The position numbers and the translations under genes were made by a program. Below, piece after piece: positions 24,026 through 33,315 of a stretch of 64,000 bases of DNA (position 1 is the stretch's first letter; every line of letters starts with the position of its first letter). The stretch lies in the NCBI RefSeq assembly GCF_050859505.1, contig NZ_CP193934.1, positions 620,001-684,000 on the forward strand, written 5' to 3'. This stretch comes from Marinirhabdus sp050859505 (GTDB lineage Bacteria > Bacteroidota > Bacteroidia > Flavobacteriales > Flavobacteriaceae). The notes below the pieces were generated by a model, which made no database searches, was not told the origin of the DNA, and saw only the letters and a program-made list of their open reading frames with translations.

Positions 24026-25972
24026 ATGGTAAAGTCGGTTTTTTATTGTTTTATAGCTCTGCTCTGCTCAAAAATGTATGGGCAAAATATAGACAGCCTT
24101 ACCCATGTAATCAAAACTTCTAAAGATTCCGAAGCAAAAGCCACTTCATACAAAGCTATTGTAAGTCATTATCGCACGACAGATACTACTTTATTTCAAA
24201 CGTATCTAGCAGAAGGAATAACCTATGCGCGTAGCATAAAAGACAAAGAAACCGAGTTAAAACTGGCTCACAATGTCACTATACAACTATATGCAAAAGG
24301 GGATTATGATGCTGTAATACGTACTACAGATTCGCTTATCCCCATAGCAGAAGCATCGAAATTAGTTACCATTAAGGCCGATATGCTTAACTATAAAGGC
24401 AATGCATATTCTTCAAAATCTGAATATGCAAAAGGTGTTGTTGTGCTTCTTGAGTATCTTTCAGTAGTCAAAACTTTGGTGCCAGAAAACAAGCGAATGT
24501 TAGCTTTAGCCAATAATAATATTGGTTCTTCTTTACTAAACATGGAGCGTTATGAACAAGCTATTCCGTATCTAAATGCTTCCTTAGCGTATCAGGAACA
24601 CATAGAAAATAGCTTTAAGGCGCACACCTATTGGAATCTTGGGATTTGTTATATGGAACGAGAAAAATACGATAGGGCTTTGGACATTTTTCAGCTTGGT
24701 TTACAAGAAGCAGAACTTAAAAATGATAGGTATGCTGCAGCGGGAAATCAATTATGTATTGGCTCTATCTATACCCGCAAGGATGATTTTGAAAAGGGAC
24801 TTGAAGCCTACAATAAAGCCTACCAAATGGCAATAGAGGCTAATTTAGAGCCTTACAAAACTATTGAAGCCATTAATGGAATAATTTATTGCTATAACCA
24901 ACTCTCACGCCCTAATGAAGCAATGAAGTTTGTAGAAATTGCCGATAGCATCACCGCTGTTCACAAGCTTACAGACTTAAGAAATAGACAATTTTTGTAT
25001 TTTAAATCAACCACACTTTTACAACTGGGAAGACCTCGCGAGGCAGATGATGTGCATTTTCGATATACCGAAGCCGTAGATAGTTTACAAAGCATAAAAA
25101 ATCTGGAGTTAATTCAGGAAAAAGAAACTGAGTTTAGAACCAAAGAAAAAGAACAGCAGTTGGAACTACAAGAGGCACAATTAAACTCCCAACGCTTATG
25201 GATTACAGCTCTTAGCGGCGGCGCTCTGCTGTTGGCTCTTATTGGTTTTTTGGTGTATCGCCAACAAATACTTAAGATAAAACATCAAAAGCAGGAGCAG
25301 AAATTAAAAGAGGCATTATATAAGGTTGAAATTGCCAACAAGCTGGAAGAACAGCGATTACGCATCTCTAAAGAACTGCACGACAATATAGGGTCGCAAC
25401 TTACCTATTTATCCAGTGCAGCACAGAATATAGGTCTCGGTTTGCCAAAAGTTTCTACCGAAGTTACTCAAGAAAAGTTGGGGAAACTTTCAGAATTTAG
25501 TCAGGAAGCTATTACAGATTTACGTGATACCATTTGGGTAATGAACCGTGGGACAATTTCCTGGGAAGACCTTACCGAACGTATTCGCTATTTGGCGCAC
25601 AAAGTATCCAACACCACAGGCATTACCGTTGAAGTGAATAAAACTGGCAAAAATGACCAGCTACTTGGCCCAGATCAAACTATCAATATTTACCGTATTA
25701 TACAAGAGGCTGTAAACAATGCAATTAAACATGCACAAGCCACAAAAATTGAAATAAACATTCAAGCAACGCCGGCAGCTTTAGTTGAAATTTTAGATAA
25801 TGGCAAAGGATATGATATTGATAGTGTTACATCTGGAAGTCATGGATTGTATAATATGGAGTCTCGGGCAAAGAAAATAGAGGCAGCGTTGGATATTGTA
25901 AGTGATGAAACCGGGACGAAAATGAGCTTACGGTTGCCATACGTTTTAAGGAGAACAAAACACCTTCTTTAA
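24026..25972 (+). CDS. TPR-repeat sensor histidine kinase (HisKA_3/HATPase)
   Basis: The 648-residue protein starts with a signal peptide (VFYCFIALLCSKMYGQ), followed by about 350 residues of TPR helices in the periplasm, a coiled segment, one TM helix (WITALSGGALLLALIGFLVY) and a cytoplasmic kinase. The dimerisation box RISKELHDNIGSQLTYL holds the phospho-His, and the ATPase has YRIIQEAVNNAIKHAQ and DNGKGYDI. HisKA_3 kinases pair with LuxR/NarL-type regulators, but none is adjacent. The frame opens at a TTG at 23981; the ATG at 24026 is chosen because it places the signal peptide at the N-terminus. Confidence 0.87.
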   Translation: MVKSVFYCFIALLCSKMYGQNIDSLTHVIKTSKDSEAKATSYKAIVSHYRTTDTTLFQTYLAEGITYARSIKDKETELKLAHNVTIQLYAKGDYDAVIRTTDSLIPIAEASKLVTIKADMLNYKGNAYSSKSEYAKGVVVLLEYLSVVKTLVPENKRMLALANNNIGSSLLNMERYEQAIPYLNASLAYQEHIENSFKAHTYWNLGICYMEREKYDRALDIFQLGLQEAELKNDRYAAAGNQLCIGSIYTRKDDFEKGLEAYNKAYQMAIEANLEPYKTIEAINGIIYCYNQLSRPNEAMKFVEIADSITAVHKLTDLRNRQFLYFKSTTLLQLGRPREADDVHFRYTEAVDSLQSIKNLELIQEKETEFRTKEKEQQLELQEAQLNSQRLWITALSGGALLLALIGFLVYRQQILKIKHQKQEQKLKEALYKVEIANKLEEQRLRISKELHDNIGSQLTYLSSAAQNIGLGLPKVSTEVTQEKLGKLSEFSQEAITDLRDTIWVMNRGTISWEDLTERIRYLAHKVSNTTGITVEVNKTGKNDQLLGPDQTINIYRIIQEAVNNAIKHAQATKIEINIQATPAALVEILDNGKGYDIDSVTSGSHGLYNMESRAKKIEAALDIVSDETGTKMSLRLPYVLRRTKHLL

Positions 25973-26034
25973 AATCTTCAGCTGCAGTCTGAAAATGACC
26001 AATCCAAATCGGAATTAGTAAAAAAAATACTATT

Positions 26035-26205
26035 TTATAGAAGATAAACTATATAATATATTATGTAAATAATTGAAGGAATTATCAGGGTAATTGACCT
26101 TCCAAAAACCATGTCATTAACTTTCCTTTTCTCTTTAGTTATAGTATAAACCCCTATAAAAAATGATACTACACTTACAATAAGGGCAATAAATCTAATA
26201 TCCAT
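26035..26205 (-). CDS. Small two-TM hypothetical protein
   Basis: An ATG at 26205 opens a 56-codon minus-strand frame. The product starts MDIRFIALIVSVVSFFIGVY, has a short charged linker (TKEKRKVND) and a second hydrophobic segment rich in Ile and Tyr to the C-terminus. The two-helix hairpin layout and the clean hydrophobicity pattern suggest a real small membrane protein. It has no family I recognise, and the gene is isolated between the kinase and the repeat array. Confidence 0.45.
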   Translation of the reverse strand: MDIRFIALIVSVVSFFIGVYTITKEKRKVNDMVFGRSITLIIPSIIYIIYYIVYLL

Positions 26206-26446
26206 TTTAATTATTTTTCAGAAATCCTTTAAGGGCTGCGTATGGAATACCATAGAATGGAGCTCACTTAAAATCAAGTTCAGTGTGTTCAGGTAAAGAA
26301 GGTGACAAACCAAAATTACCAGCTGGCGTGAGAGTCCCGCCCGTGAACAACACAAATGTACACTACAAATATTGTAAATTAAGATGTAACCTTATTGCTT
26401 TCACCAATTTAATCATTTAAAAAGAAACCTAAAGATGGAAATAATC

Positions 26447-27253
26447 CATCGAGAAAACTGGGGAACGCCTAGCGCCAAAAATTTGGAAAACCACAAAGGC
26501 AACTTTTTGGCAACGCACTCACGGTTAGGTGAGCCAACTCAATTTCTCAACACTAAGCTTTTTAATAAAAAGGCGAGGGGAAATACAACACATCGAGAAA
26601 ACCGGGGAACGCCCAGCGCCAAAAATTTGGAAAACCACAAAGGCAACTTTTTGACAACGCACTCACGGTTAGGTGAGCCAACTCACCTTCTCAACACTAA
26701 GCTTTTCAAAAAAAGGCGAGGGAAAATACAACACATCGAGAAAACTGGGGAACGCCCAGCGCCAAAAATTTGGAAAACCACAAAGGCAACTTTTTGGCAA
26801 CGCACTCACGGTTAGGTGAGCCAACTCAACTTCTCAACACTAAGCTTTTCAAAAAAAGGCGAGGGAAAATACAACACATCGAGAAAACCGGGGAACGCCC
26901 AGCGCCAAAAATTTGGAAAACCACAAAGGCAACTTTTTGGCAACGCACTCACGGTTAGGTGAGCCAACTCAATTTCTCAACACTAAGCTTTTTAATAAAA
27001 AGGCGAGGGGAAATACAACACATCGAGAAAACCGGGGAACGCCCAGCGCCAAAAATTTGGAAAACCACAAAGGCAACTTTTTGGCAACGCACTCACGGTT
27101 AGGTGAGCCAACTCAATTTCTCAACACTAAGCTTTTCAAAAAAAAGCGAGGGAAAATACAACACATCGAGAAAACTGGGGAACGCCCAGCGCCAAAAATT
27201 TGGAAAACCACAAAGGCAACTTTTTGGCGCTGGCCACCCACGGTCACGTGGGC
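26447..27253. repeat. Tandem array of 143/144-bp units with internal inverted repeats
   Basis: Units begin with CATCGAGAAAAC at 26447, 26591, 26734, 26877, 27021 and 27164, giving spacings of 144, 143, 143, 144 and 143 bp. The sixth is partial and ends in a variant cap. Units are nearly identical. Each carries GCCAAAAA and TTTTTGGC in inverted orientation (broken in unit 2) and a CTCAC-GTGAG hairpin. The one-base length change shifts the frame, so the open frames inside are not a repeat protein. It lies downstream of the tRNA-Gln terminator. Confidence 0.92.
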
Positions 27254-27287
27254 AATTGGGATAACTACTTGAAAACTTTAGAAAATA

Positions 27288-27321
27288 AAAAATCCCAATC
27301 TAATTAAAGATCGGGATTTTT
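27288..27321 (-). terminator. Terminator of tRNA-Gln (bidirectional shape)
   Basis: A 14-bp stem with one mismatch (AAAAATCCCGATCT, then AGATTGGGATTTTT on the minus strand, 6-base loop) begins 2 bp after the tRNA 3' end and ends in a T run. The symmetric A/T flanks would let it work in both directions. Confidence 0.8.
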
Positions 27322-27323
27322 GT

Positions 27324-27395
27324 TGGCCCACTAGGGCTCGAACCTAGACTCTTCTATACCAAAAACAGACGTGTTGCCAGTTACACCATGGGCCA
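27324..27395 (-). tRNA. trnQ: tRNA-Gln (anticodon TTG)
   Basis: The 72-nt gene folds into a full cloverleaf on the minus strand: acceptor TGGCCCA/TGGGCCA, D stem GTGT/ACAC with GG in the loop, anticodon loop TTTTGGT giving anticodon TTG, and T stem CTAGG/CCTAG with loop TTCGAGC. CCA is templated in part by the acceptor end. A consensus promoter lies upstream and a terminator downstream, so it is transcribed alone. Confidence 0.96.
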
Positions 27396-27412
27396 ATACC
27401 ATATTGAGGATG

Positions 27413-27443
27413 CAAATTTAATACAATCTTTAAATTGCACAAA
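27413..27443 (-). promoter_or_regulatory. Promoter of tRNA-Gln
   Basis: On the minus strand TTTG (27440-27443), a spacer of exactly 19 bp and TAAATTTG (27413-27420) match the Bacteroidetes consensus TTTG-N19-TAnnTTTG in full. The expected start falls about 10 bp before the mature tRNA 5' end at 27395. This is the best promoter in the window and supports the phylum. Confidence 0.87.
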
Positions 27444-27631
27444 CTATTTGTAGCAAAAAAATAGAAAATTTTCAGATTGTGGGTCTAATTTCTCTTCTAA
27501 AAGGGTGTAGTCCTATTTTCCACCCCTGTTTTTGGCAAAAAAATAGGAGTATGAGGTACGTTCACGTTCTTTTAGTCGTTTCAGTAATCATATTATTAGT
27601 AAATTCGCCCTAACAAAAATCAACTGCATTT

Positions 27632-30600
27632 ATGTCTAGTTTCAACTTCGACAAATGGAATAAAATAACAGGCTGGCTTGTTTTTGCCATTGCCCTACTC
27701 ACCTATTGGCTCACCGTAGAACCCACTGCTAGTTTTTGGGATGCAGGAGAATATATCACTACGGCAAGTAATCTAGAAGTAGGCCACCCGCCTGGAGCAC
27801 CCTTGTATCAGATTATGGGAGCCTTTTTCTCCATTTTTGCGATGGACCCATCCAATATTGCGCTTACCATTAATCTAATGTCGGTATTCGCGAGTGCCTT
27901 TGCCATTCTATTTATGTTTTGGTCGCTTACCATGCTGCTTAGGATGGTAGTTCAAAAGCATCAGGAACTAAATACAAATAATAGGATTGCTATTATAGGA
28001 AGTGCAGCCGTTGGAGCTTTAAGTTTTACGTTTACAGATAGTTTTTGGTACAACGCCGTGGAGGCCGAAGTATACGCATCTGGAGCTTGTGTGCTTTCCA
28101 TTTTATTTTATTGTGCACTACGTTGGGAACGCGAGATGAACACCCCTCGTGGTGACAGATGGCTCATCCTAATTGCATTTATCATTGGGCTTTCCTTCGG
28201 TATTCACTTTATGGCATTGTTAGCCATTCCTGCAATGGGCTTTTTGTATTATTTTAAAAATTACAAAACGATTACCCTTAAAAATTTCCTAATTGCCAAC
28301 GTTGTTACGGTTGCTATACTACTTTTAATTTTTAAGTTGTTATTACCCTACACCATGAAGCTTTTTAGTGCTTTTGAATTGTTCTTTGTCAATTCATTAG
28401 GGATGCCTTTTAACTCGGGCACCATCATCGCAGGACTGCTATTTATTGGGTTGTTCTATTTCGGCTTACGGTATACCCGCAAAAAAAATCTGGGACAGGT
28501 AAATACGCTTTTATTATGTGTTTTATTCATTTTTATTGGGTTCTCTAGCTGGTTAATGTTACCCATTCGTGCCAATGCAGGAACGGTTATTAACGAAAAC
28601 AACCCCAACAACGCCCGTGAATTATTGGCATATTACAACCGCGAACAATATCCGGAAACACACTTATTTTACGGCCCTCTTTTTACTGAAATGTATTCAG
28701 GATTGGACACTGAAAACCCTTACAAAGACGATAAACCTAAATACGAAAAAGATGAGGCAACAGGCAAATACATTATTGTAAACCAATACAAAGACGCTGG
28801 ACAAAACTTAGACGATAATCACAAGGTAATCCTACCGCGTATGTGGAGTCCAGACCATAATGCCAATTACCTGGAGTTTACAGACGGGCTAGAATTTACC
28901 ATAAAGTCTGGCTACCGTAGTGAATCCAGATTGGTGGAGATTGTAGCCAATTTTAAACAAGCGTTTAAAGAAGGTAAAATAGACAAAGACGATTATAACG
29001 ACTTTTTACTAACGTATAAAGATTATTTAGACATAAAACCGCCTTCGGTATGGGATAATTTAGCCTATACGTTCGAGTATCAATTTGGCTATATGTATTG
29101 GCGTTATTTTATGTGGAATTTTGCAGGTAGGCAAGACGATGTGCAAGGTCAGAAAACCGACCTACATGGAAATTGGCTCACTGGGATCTCATTTATAGAT
29201 GAATTAAGATTAGGCACACAGGACAACTTACCAAGCGATGTAAAATATAACAAAGCGCGTAATACCTATTATTTACTACCGCTTATTCTAGGGGTTTTAG
29301 GTGTTGTCTTTCATTTTAAGAATGATATGAAAACCTTTTGGGTATTGCTGGTGCTGTTTCTCTTTACCGGATTGGCACTTAAAGTATACCTCAACGAAAG
29401 ACCTTTTGAACCCAGGGAACGTGATTATGCACTCGTAGGATCGTTTTATGTATTTGCTATGTGGATTGGATTTGGTGTATATGCATTGTATGAAATGCTA
29501 AAAGAGGCTATAAAACCAAAACTCGCTATTCCAATTGTATTAACAGCAACATTGCTGGCATCGCCTGTTATTTTGGCGTATCAAAACTGGGATGACCACG
29601 ACCGGTCAGGCCGTTACACAGCCAATAGTATGGGTAAAATGTACCTGGATTCTTGCGATGAAAACGCCATTCTCTTCACCATTGGTGATAACGACACCTT
29701 TGCACTTTGGTATGCCCAAAACATTGAAGGCTATAGAAGGGATGTACGTATTGTTAACACCAGTCTATTTGCGACAGATTGGTACATAGACGATATGAAA
29801 AAGAAAGCGTTTGAGAGCGATCCTATCCCATCACAACTCAGCCACGATAAATACAGAACCGGAACAAGAGATTTCCTGTATTTTCAAGAATCTACCAGAG
29901 ACACTATAGATATTAAACAATGGATGAATTGGGTGGAGAGTGATGACCCTAGAACGAAAGTGGAACTAGAAAGCAACCATTGGGCAAATACCTTCCCAAG
30001 TAAGACCATCCGGATTCCTGTAGACAAAGAAGCAGTACTTCGCAACGGGATTGTTGCTCAAAAAGATGCAGATCTTATTGTTCCTTATATAGATATTACC
30101 CTAAAAGGTAATGTTATCTATAAAAATAGAATGATGATGCTGGATGTTATTGCCAATAATAACTGGGAACGTCCTATCTATTTCAGCGGCGGAAGTTTTG
30201 GTGATGACGATTATATCTGGATGAAAGACTACCTCCAGCTGGACGGAGTTACGTACAAATTAGTACCTATTAAAACACCCGTAGCAAAAGGAAATCCGTT
30301 TGATATGGGCCGAATAGATGCCGATAAGATGTATGATATAGTGATGAATTTTGACTGGGGCAACAGTGGTAGTCCAGACATCTACCACGACACCGAAACA
30401 CGCCGAAACGGTATTACCTACCGAAGTAATCTTGCACGTTTGGCTGAAACATTAATGAATGAGAAAAAAATGGATAAGGCCGAAAACGTATTAGATCTTG
30501 CCATGGAAAAAATGCCTGTAAAAGACTTTGAGTATTACTCCTTACTGGAACCTTATGTATTGGGGTATTATGAAGTTGACAATAAAGAAAAAGCACGTAA

Positions 30601-30946
30601 ATTATTCAAAGAAGTTTCCACCATTTATCAAGAAAAACTGTTGTATTACAGCGGCATGAAGATTCAGCGCCAGTTTGGGATAGCAGATGAAATTATAAGC
30701 GACATGGAAAAATATCGTGGCCTGGTAGATATTTTAATTGTGATGGATTCCGAAGAATTTGCAAGGCCAGAAGCCAGTAAGTTTAACGATTATTTGAAGC
30801 TGTTCCGTCATTTTTATTCCGCAGATGAAGGAATGGATGTAGATAAAAGAACAGAGAGAGATCTACTAGAAAATGATACCAATGCGATAAATCTACCTTT
30901 AGATACCGTAGTTCAAGACAACACAAATGTAATACCTGAACAATAA
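27632..30946 (+). CDS. DUF2723 family multi-spanning membrane protein (TMEM260-like)
   Basis: The 1104-residue inner membrane protein starts with the DUF2723 signature: LTYWLTVEPTASFWDAGEYI, then VGHPPGAPLYQIMGAFFSIF. About ten TM helices lie in residues 15-330 and 545-690, with soluble parts between them and a 400-residue C-terminal region ending in TPR-like helices. Animal TMEM260 of the same family is a protein O-mannosyltransferase and the fold resembles GT-C enzymes, so a lipid-linked glycosyltransferase role is possible. The N-terminal Asp-Glu pair (WDAGEY) fits a GT-C catalytic loop. The deacetylase gene follows after 4 bp, which again points to glycan work. Confidence 0.87.
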   Translation: MSSFNFDKWNKITGWLVFAIALLTYWLTVEPTASFWDAGEYITTASNLEVGHPPGAPLYQIMGAFFSIFAMDPSNIALTINLMSVFASAFAILFMFWSLTMLLRMVVQKHQELNTNNRIAIIGSAAVGALSFTFTDSFWYNAVEAEVYASGACVLSILFYCALRWEREMNTPRGDRWLILIAFIIGLSFGIHFMALLAIPAMGFLYYFKNYKTITLKNFLIANVVTVAILLLIFKLLLPYTMKLFSAFELFFVNSLGMPFNSGTIIAGLLFIGLFYFGLRYTRKKNLGQVNTLLLCVLFIFIGFSSWLMLPIRANAGTVINENNPNNARELLAYYNREQYPETHLFYGPLFTEMYSGLDTENPYKDDKPKYEKDEATGKYIIVNQYKDAGQNLDDNHKVILPRMWSPDHNANYLEFTDGLEFTIKSGYRSESRLVEIVANFKQAFKEGKIDKDDYNDFLLTYKDYLDIKPPSVWDNLAYTFEYQFGYMYWRYFMWNFAGRQDDVQGQKTDLHGNWLTGISFIDELRLGTQDNLPSDVKYNKARNTYYLLPLILGVLGVVFHFKNDMKTFWVLLVLFLFTGLALKVYLNERPFEPRERDYALVGSFYVFAMWIGFGVYALYEMLKEAIKPKLAIPIVLTATLLASPVILAYQNWDDHDRSGRYTANSMGKMYLDSCDENAILFTIGDNDTFALWYAQNIEGYRRDVRIVNTSLFATDWYIDDMKKKAFESDPIPSQLSHDKYRTGTRDFLYFQESTRDTIDIKQWMNWVESDDPRTKVELESNHWANTFPSKTIRIPVDKEAVLRNGIVAQKDADLIVPYIDITLKGNVIYKNRMMMLDVIANNNWERPIYFSGGSFGDDDYIWMKDYLQLDGVTYKLVPIKTPVAKGNPFDMGRIDADKMYDIVMNFDWGNSGSPDIYHDTETRRNGITYRSNLARLAETLMNEKKMDKAENVLDLAMEKMPVKDFEYYSLLEPYVLGYYEVDNKEKARKLFKEVSTIYQEKLLYYSGMKIQRQFGIADEIISDMEKYRGLVDILIVMDSEEFARPEASKFNDYLKLFRHFYSADEGMDVDKRTERDLLENDTNAINLPLDTVVQDNTNVIPEQ

Positions 30947-30950
30947 ACTA

Positions 30951-31667
30951 GTGAAACCCTATTTGGTTAAAACGCCCAAGTTTGTGCAGTGGTTATTCCC
31001 ACGGCGAGTTTGGGCGTTTTCTCGTAAAGAACCCAACATTTACCTTACTTTTGACGATGGCCCTATCCCCGAAGTTACGCCTTGGGTATTAGATCTCTTA
31101 AAGGAATATGATGCGAAAGCCACGTTTTTCTGTATTGGAGAAAATGTAAAAAAGCATCCCGAAATCTTTAAGAGAATTATTGCGGAAGGGCATCGCATTG
31201 GCAACCACACGTTTCATCATCTCAATGGCTGGAAAACTAAAAGGGAAGAATATTTAAAGGATATCGTAGCCGCTGAAAAACAGTTTAATTCTATTCAACT
31301 TTCTGAGAAAACACCCCTAAAGTCCACTCAAGGGGACACTAACGTAGCGAGCACCAAAATTCAAATTTTCAAAAATATCCAAGCTCCAAGCTCCAATCTG
31401 TTTAGGCCTCCCTATGGTAAGATGACGTCAAAGCAAGAGAAAGAAATTCGTAATAAAGGCTATAAGATTGTGATGTGGGATGTGTTGAGTGCAGATTTTG
31501 ACCCAAGTACTTCAAAAGAAAAATGCCTTCAAAATGTAACAAAAAACATAAAACTAGGAAGTATCGTCGTCTTTCATGATAGTTTAAAAGCAGAAAAAAA
31601 CCTTCGGTATGTATTGCCGAAGGTTTTGGATCTTTTTAATATAAAATTAATTGATAGTTGCATTTAA
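30951..31667 (+). CDS. Polysaccharide deacetylase (NodB domain) with in-frame insertion
   Basis: The 238-residue CE4-type protein has YLTFDDGPIPEVTPWVLDLL, HRIGNHTFHHL with the metal histidines, FRPPYGKMTSKQ and VFHDS near the end. It lacks a TM anchor, unlike the copy at 12546. Between the second and third motifs about 35 residues (after FNSIQ up to NLFRPPYG) break the usual spacing. They are coded by DNA with an inverted CCCCT/AGGGG pair that looks like an intergenic repeat. The start is GTG, 4 bp after the DUF2723 gene. The last 21 bp overlap the convergent gene, and a terminator for that gene lies inside the coding region. Confidence 0.83.
   Translation: MKPYLVKTPKFVQWLFPRRVWAFSRKEPNIYLTFDDGPIPEVTPWVLDLLKEYDAKATFFCIGENVKKHPEIFKRIIAEGHRIGNHTFHHLNGWKTKREEYLKDIVAAEKQFNSIQLSEKTPLKSTQGDTNVASTKIQIFKNIQAPSSNLFRPPYGKMTSKQEKEIRNKGYKIVMWDVLSADFDPSTSKEKCLQNVTKNIKLGSIVVFHDSLKAEKNLRYVLPKVLDLFNIKLIDSCI
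31597..31627 (-). terminator. Terminator inside the opposing deacetylase gene
   Basis: A perfect 11-bp stem (AAAACCTTCGG / CCGAAGGTTTT, 9-base loop) is followed on the minus strand by more T. It begins about 20 bp after the stop of the minus-strand surface protein gene, yet lies in codons of the plus-strand deacetylase. On the plus strand the T run is interrupted, so it favours the minus-strand transcript. Confidence 0.75.
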
Positions 31668-33092
31668 TGAAGCACTTTCAATATTTCCATTTCCACTTTC
31701 TCTTTCTGCCCAAATCTCAATATAATCATCTGTATTTAACTCAATAGTACCTAGAATTGGAACTGCAATAACTTCACTTGTACTAGTAGTTAGTCTTCCA
31801 TAAACCCTAGTCTCCTGTATAACTGAAGCTGGACCTGCACCACTTCCTTTTGCTATATACAATGCATAGGTAGTAACTAACGGACTTCCCGCAGGAAAAC
31901 TTGTTGAAAATGACAGCGATGCGTTCACCTGAAAAAATCTATTTTTATTTCCTTTATATATAAGTTTATTATTTCCACTTCTTTCAAATCTAAATAGATT
32001 GGTAGAAGTTGTAGGTCCGTTCAACTTGCGTCTACTGGCTGTTCCTGTTCCAGTTAATGTAGTATTTACTGGACTTGTTATCGAAGCAGTTAAATTTATA
32101 TTACCTGTAGCAACATCATTTGATTCCCTTGGAATTCCAGGAGCATTTACAGTCCAATTATTATTGAAATTAAAACCTGTATAAGAGCCGGTGTTATATC
32201 TGTTTACATATTGCCCAGCGCCAGAAAATGCAGTACCGTTTAAAATCCCAGTTCCTACAGTGAGACCTATAGCGCTAACATCAAAACCAATTGCACCACT
32301 AGGCACTGTAGAGAAGCCACTTACTTTTTCCACCAAACCAAAAGTTCCTGTCAATTTTTCATAGGTGCCACCATTACTCCCTAACCAACCTTGATTGTTA
32401 AGCAAGATATTACCAATATTAGTATACGTAACCCCTGTAGTATTTCCAATAAATTGGACAATGTTAGAAAAGTACAACCCTACTCCAGAAATAGTTCCTA
32501 CACTTCCCATTCCAGAGACGATACAATTTTGAAACAACAACGAAGTTCCCCCGGTAATTGCAAAAACGGTTCCACCCCCTGTAATAGTTAGATTTTTAAC
32601 GTTACCCCCAGTAGTTCCTGTAAATACGGCACCTGATGCTTTAAATAAAATATCTTCTCCAGCATCGCGCCCTAAAAGTTGTGCATCGTTTAGTTCTATA
32701 GGAGCAGTTAATGTTATTAACCCATTTATTTCATATAGTGTATTTTCGTCCAAGGTAATTTTGCCTCCAGAAGGTGCTGGAAAATCTGTTATACTTTTTA
32801 CTAAGACGTAATTATCACGCTTAGCTGCTGCTCCAGATAACTGTCTCCAGGTAGTTGAGGGTGTATCGTAATAATAAAAAGACTTCAAGTCCGTATCATA
32901 CACCAAAAGACTATTGGCTGGCGTTGTAATAGCAGTTCTTTGGGCTGTGGTCATTCTAGGGGCTAAAAATCCTTTAGTGCCTGAGCTAATATCTAGAACA
33001 GAAGTTGCATCAGGGGTCGTTGTTCCAATTCCTACTTGGGAAAATGCTGCGTTAACTATTAAACACGCAACTAGTAAAAGTTTAAATTTCAT
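31647..33092 (-). CDS. Secreted surface protein, tail-fibre-like N-terminus and beta-helix-like body
   Basis: The 481-residue product has a signal peptide (ACLIVNAAFSQ) and then VGIGTTTPDATSVLDISSGT with GFLAPRMTTAQR, an N-terminal module very common in secreted Flavobacteriaceae proteins and phage tail proteins. Residues about 95-260 are Gly/Thr-rich with turns spaced as in a right-handed beta-helix (NLTITGGGTVFAITGGTSLL). About 330-481 resembles a jelly-roll domain. No catalytic motif or type IX sorting domain is evident. Binding or surface display is likely. Its 3' end overlaps the convergent deacetylase by 21 bp. Confidence 0.68.
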   Translation of the reverse strand: MKFKLLLVACLIVNAAFSQVGIGTTTPDATSVLDISSGTKGFLAPRMTTAQRTAITTPANSLLVYDTDLKSFYYYDTPSTTWRQLSGAAAKRDNYVLVKSITDFPAPSGGKITLDENTLYEINGLITLTAPIELNDAQLLGRDAGEDILFKASGAVFTGTTGGNVKNLTITGGGTVFAITGGTSLLFQNCIVSGMGSVGTISGVGLYFSNIVQFIGNTTGVTYTNIGNILLNNQGWLGSNGGTYEKLTGTFGLVEKVSGFSTVPSGAIGFDVSAIGLTVGTGILNGTAFSGAGQYVNRYNTGSYTGFNFNNNWTVNAPGIPRESNDVATGNINLTASITSPVNTTLTGTGTASRRKLNGPTTSTNLFRFERSGNNKLIYKGNKNRFFQVNASLSFSTSFPAGSPLVTTYALYIAKGSGAGPASVIQETRVYGRLTTSTSEVIAVPILGTIELNTDDYIEIWAERESGNGNIESASLNATIN

Positions 33093-33315
33093 AAGATGGG
33101 GATATAAGGGTAAAGTTTGTTTAAACTGAAAAAAAACATTTTAAATTCGTAAGCGAAAATAAGCTGTTTAACCCTTAATTTATAACTTTAATCGTTAAAA
33201 ACACATCTTTTTGTAGGAAATTTAATTCTTTTTTATAGTAATGAAATTCTTGTACTGTAGAGCACTCTGATTCTTAGAGCGTTATAGACTTAATAAGTAT
33301 AAGTACAAACTAAAA

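Noticed and set aside
26447..27253. CRISPR array
   Set aside because: The array is made of contiguous long near-identical units without unique spacers, and there are no cas genes.
26447..27253. Integron attC array
   Set aside because: No integrase and no gene cassettes between units; the units are directly contiguous.
26435..27272. Open frames across the tandem repeat array that could look like a repeat protein
   Set aside because: Unit lengths of 143 and 144 bp change frame between copies, the frames are on one strand only by chance of few stops, and no signal or domain is present.
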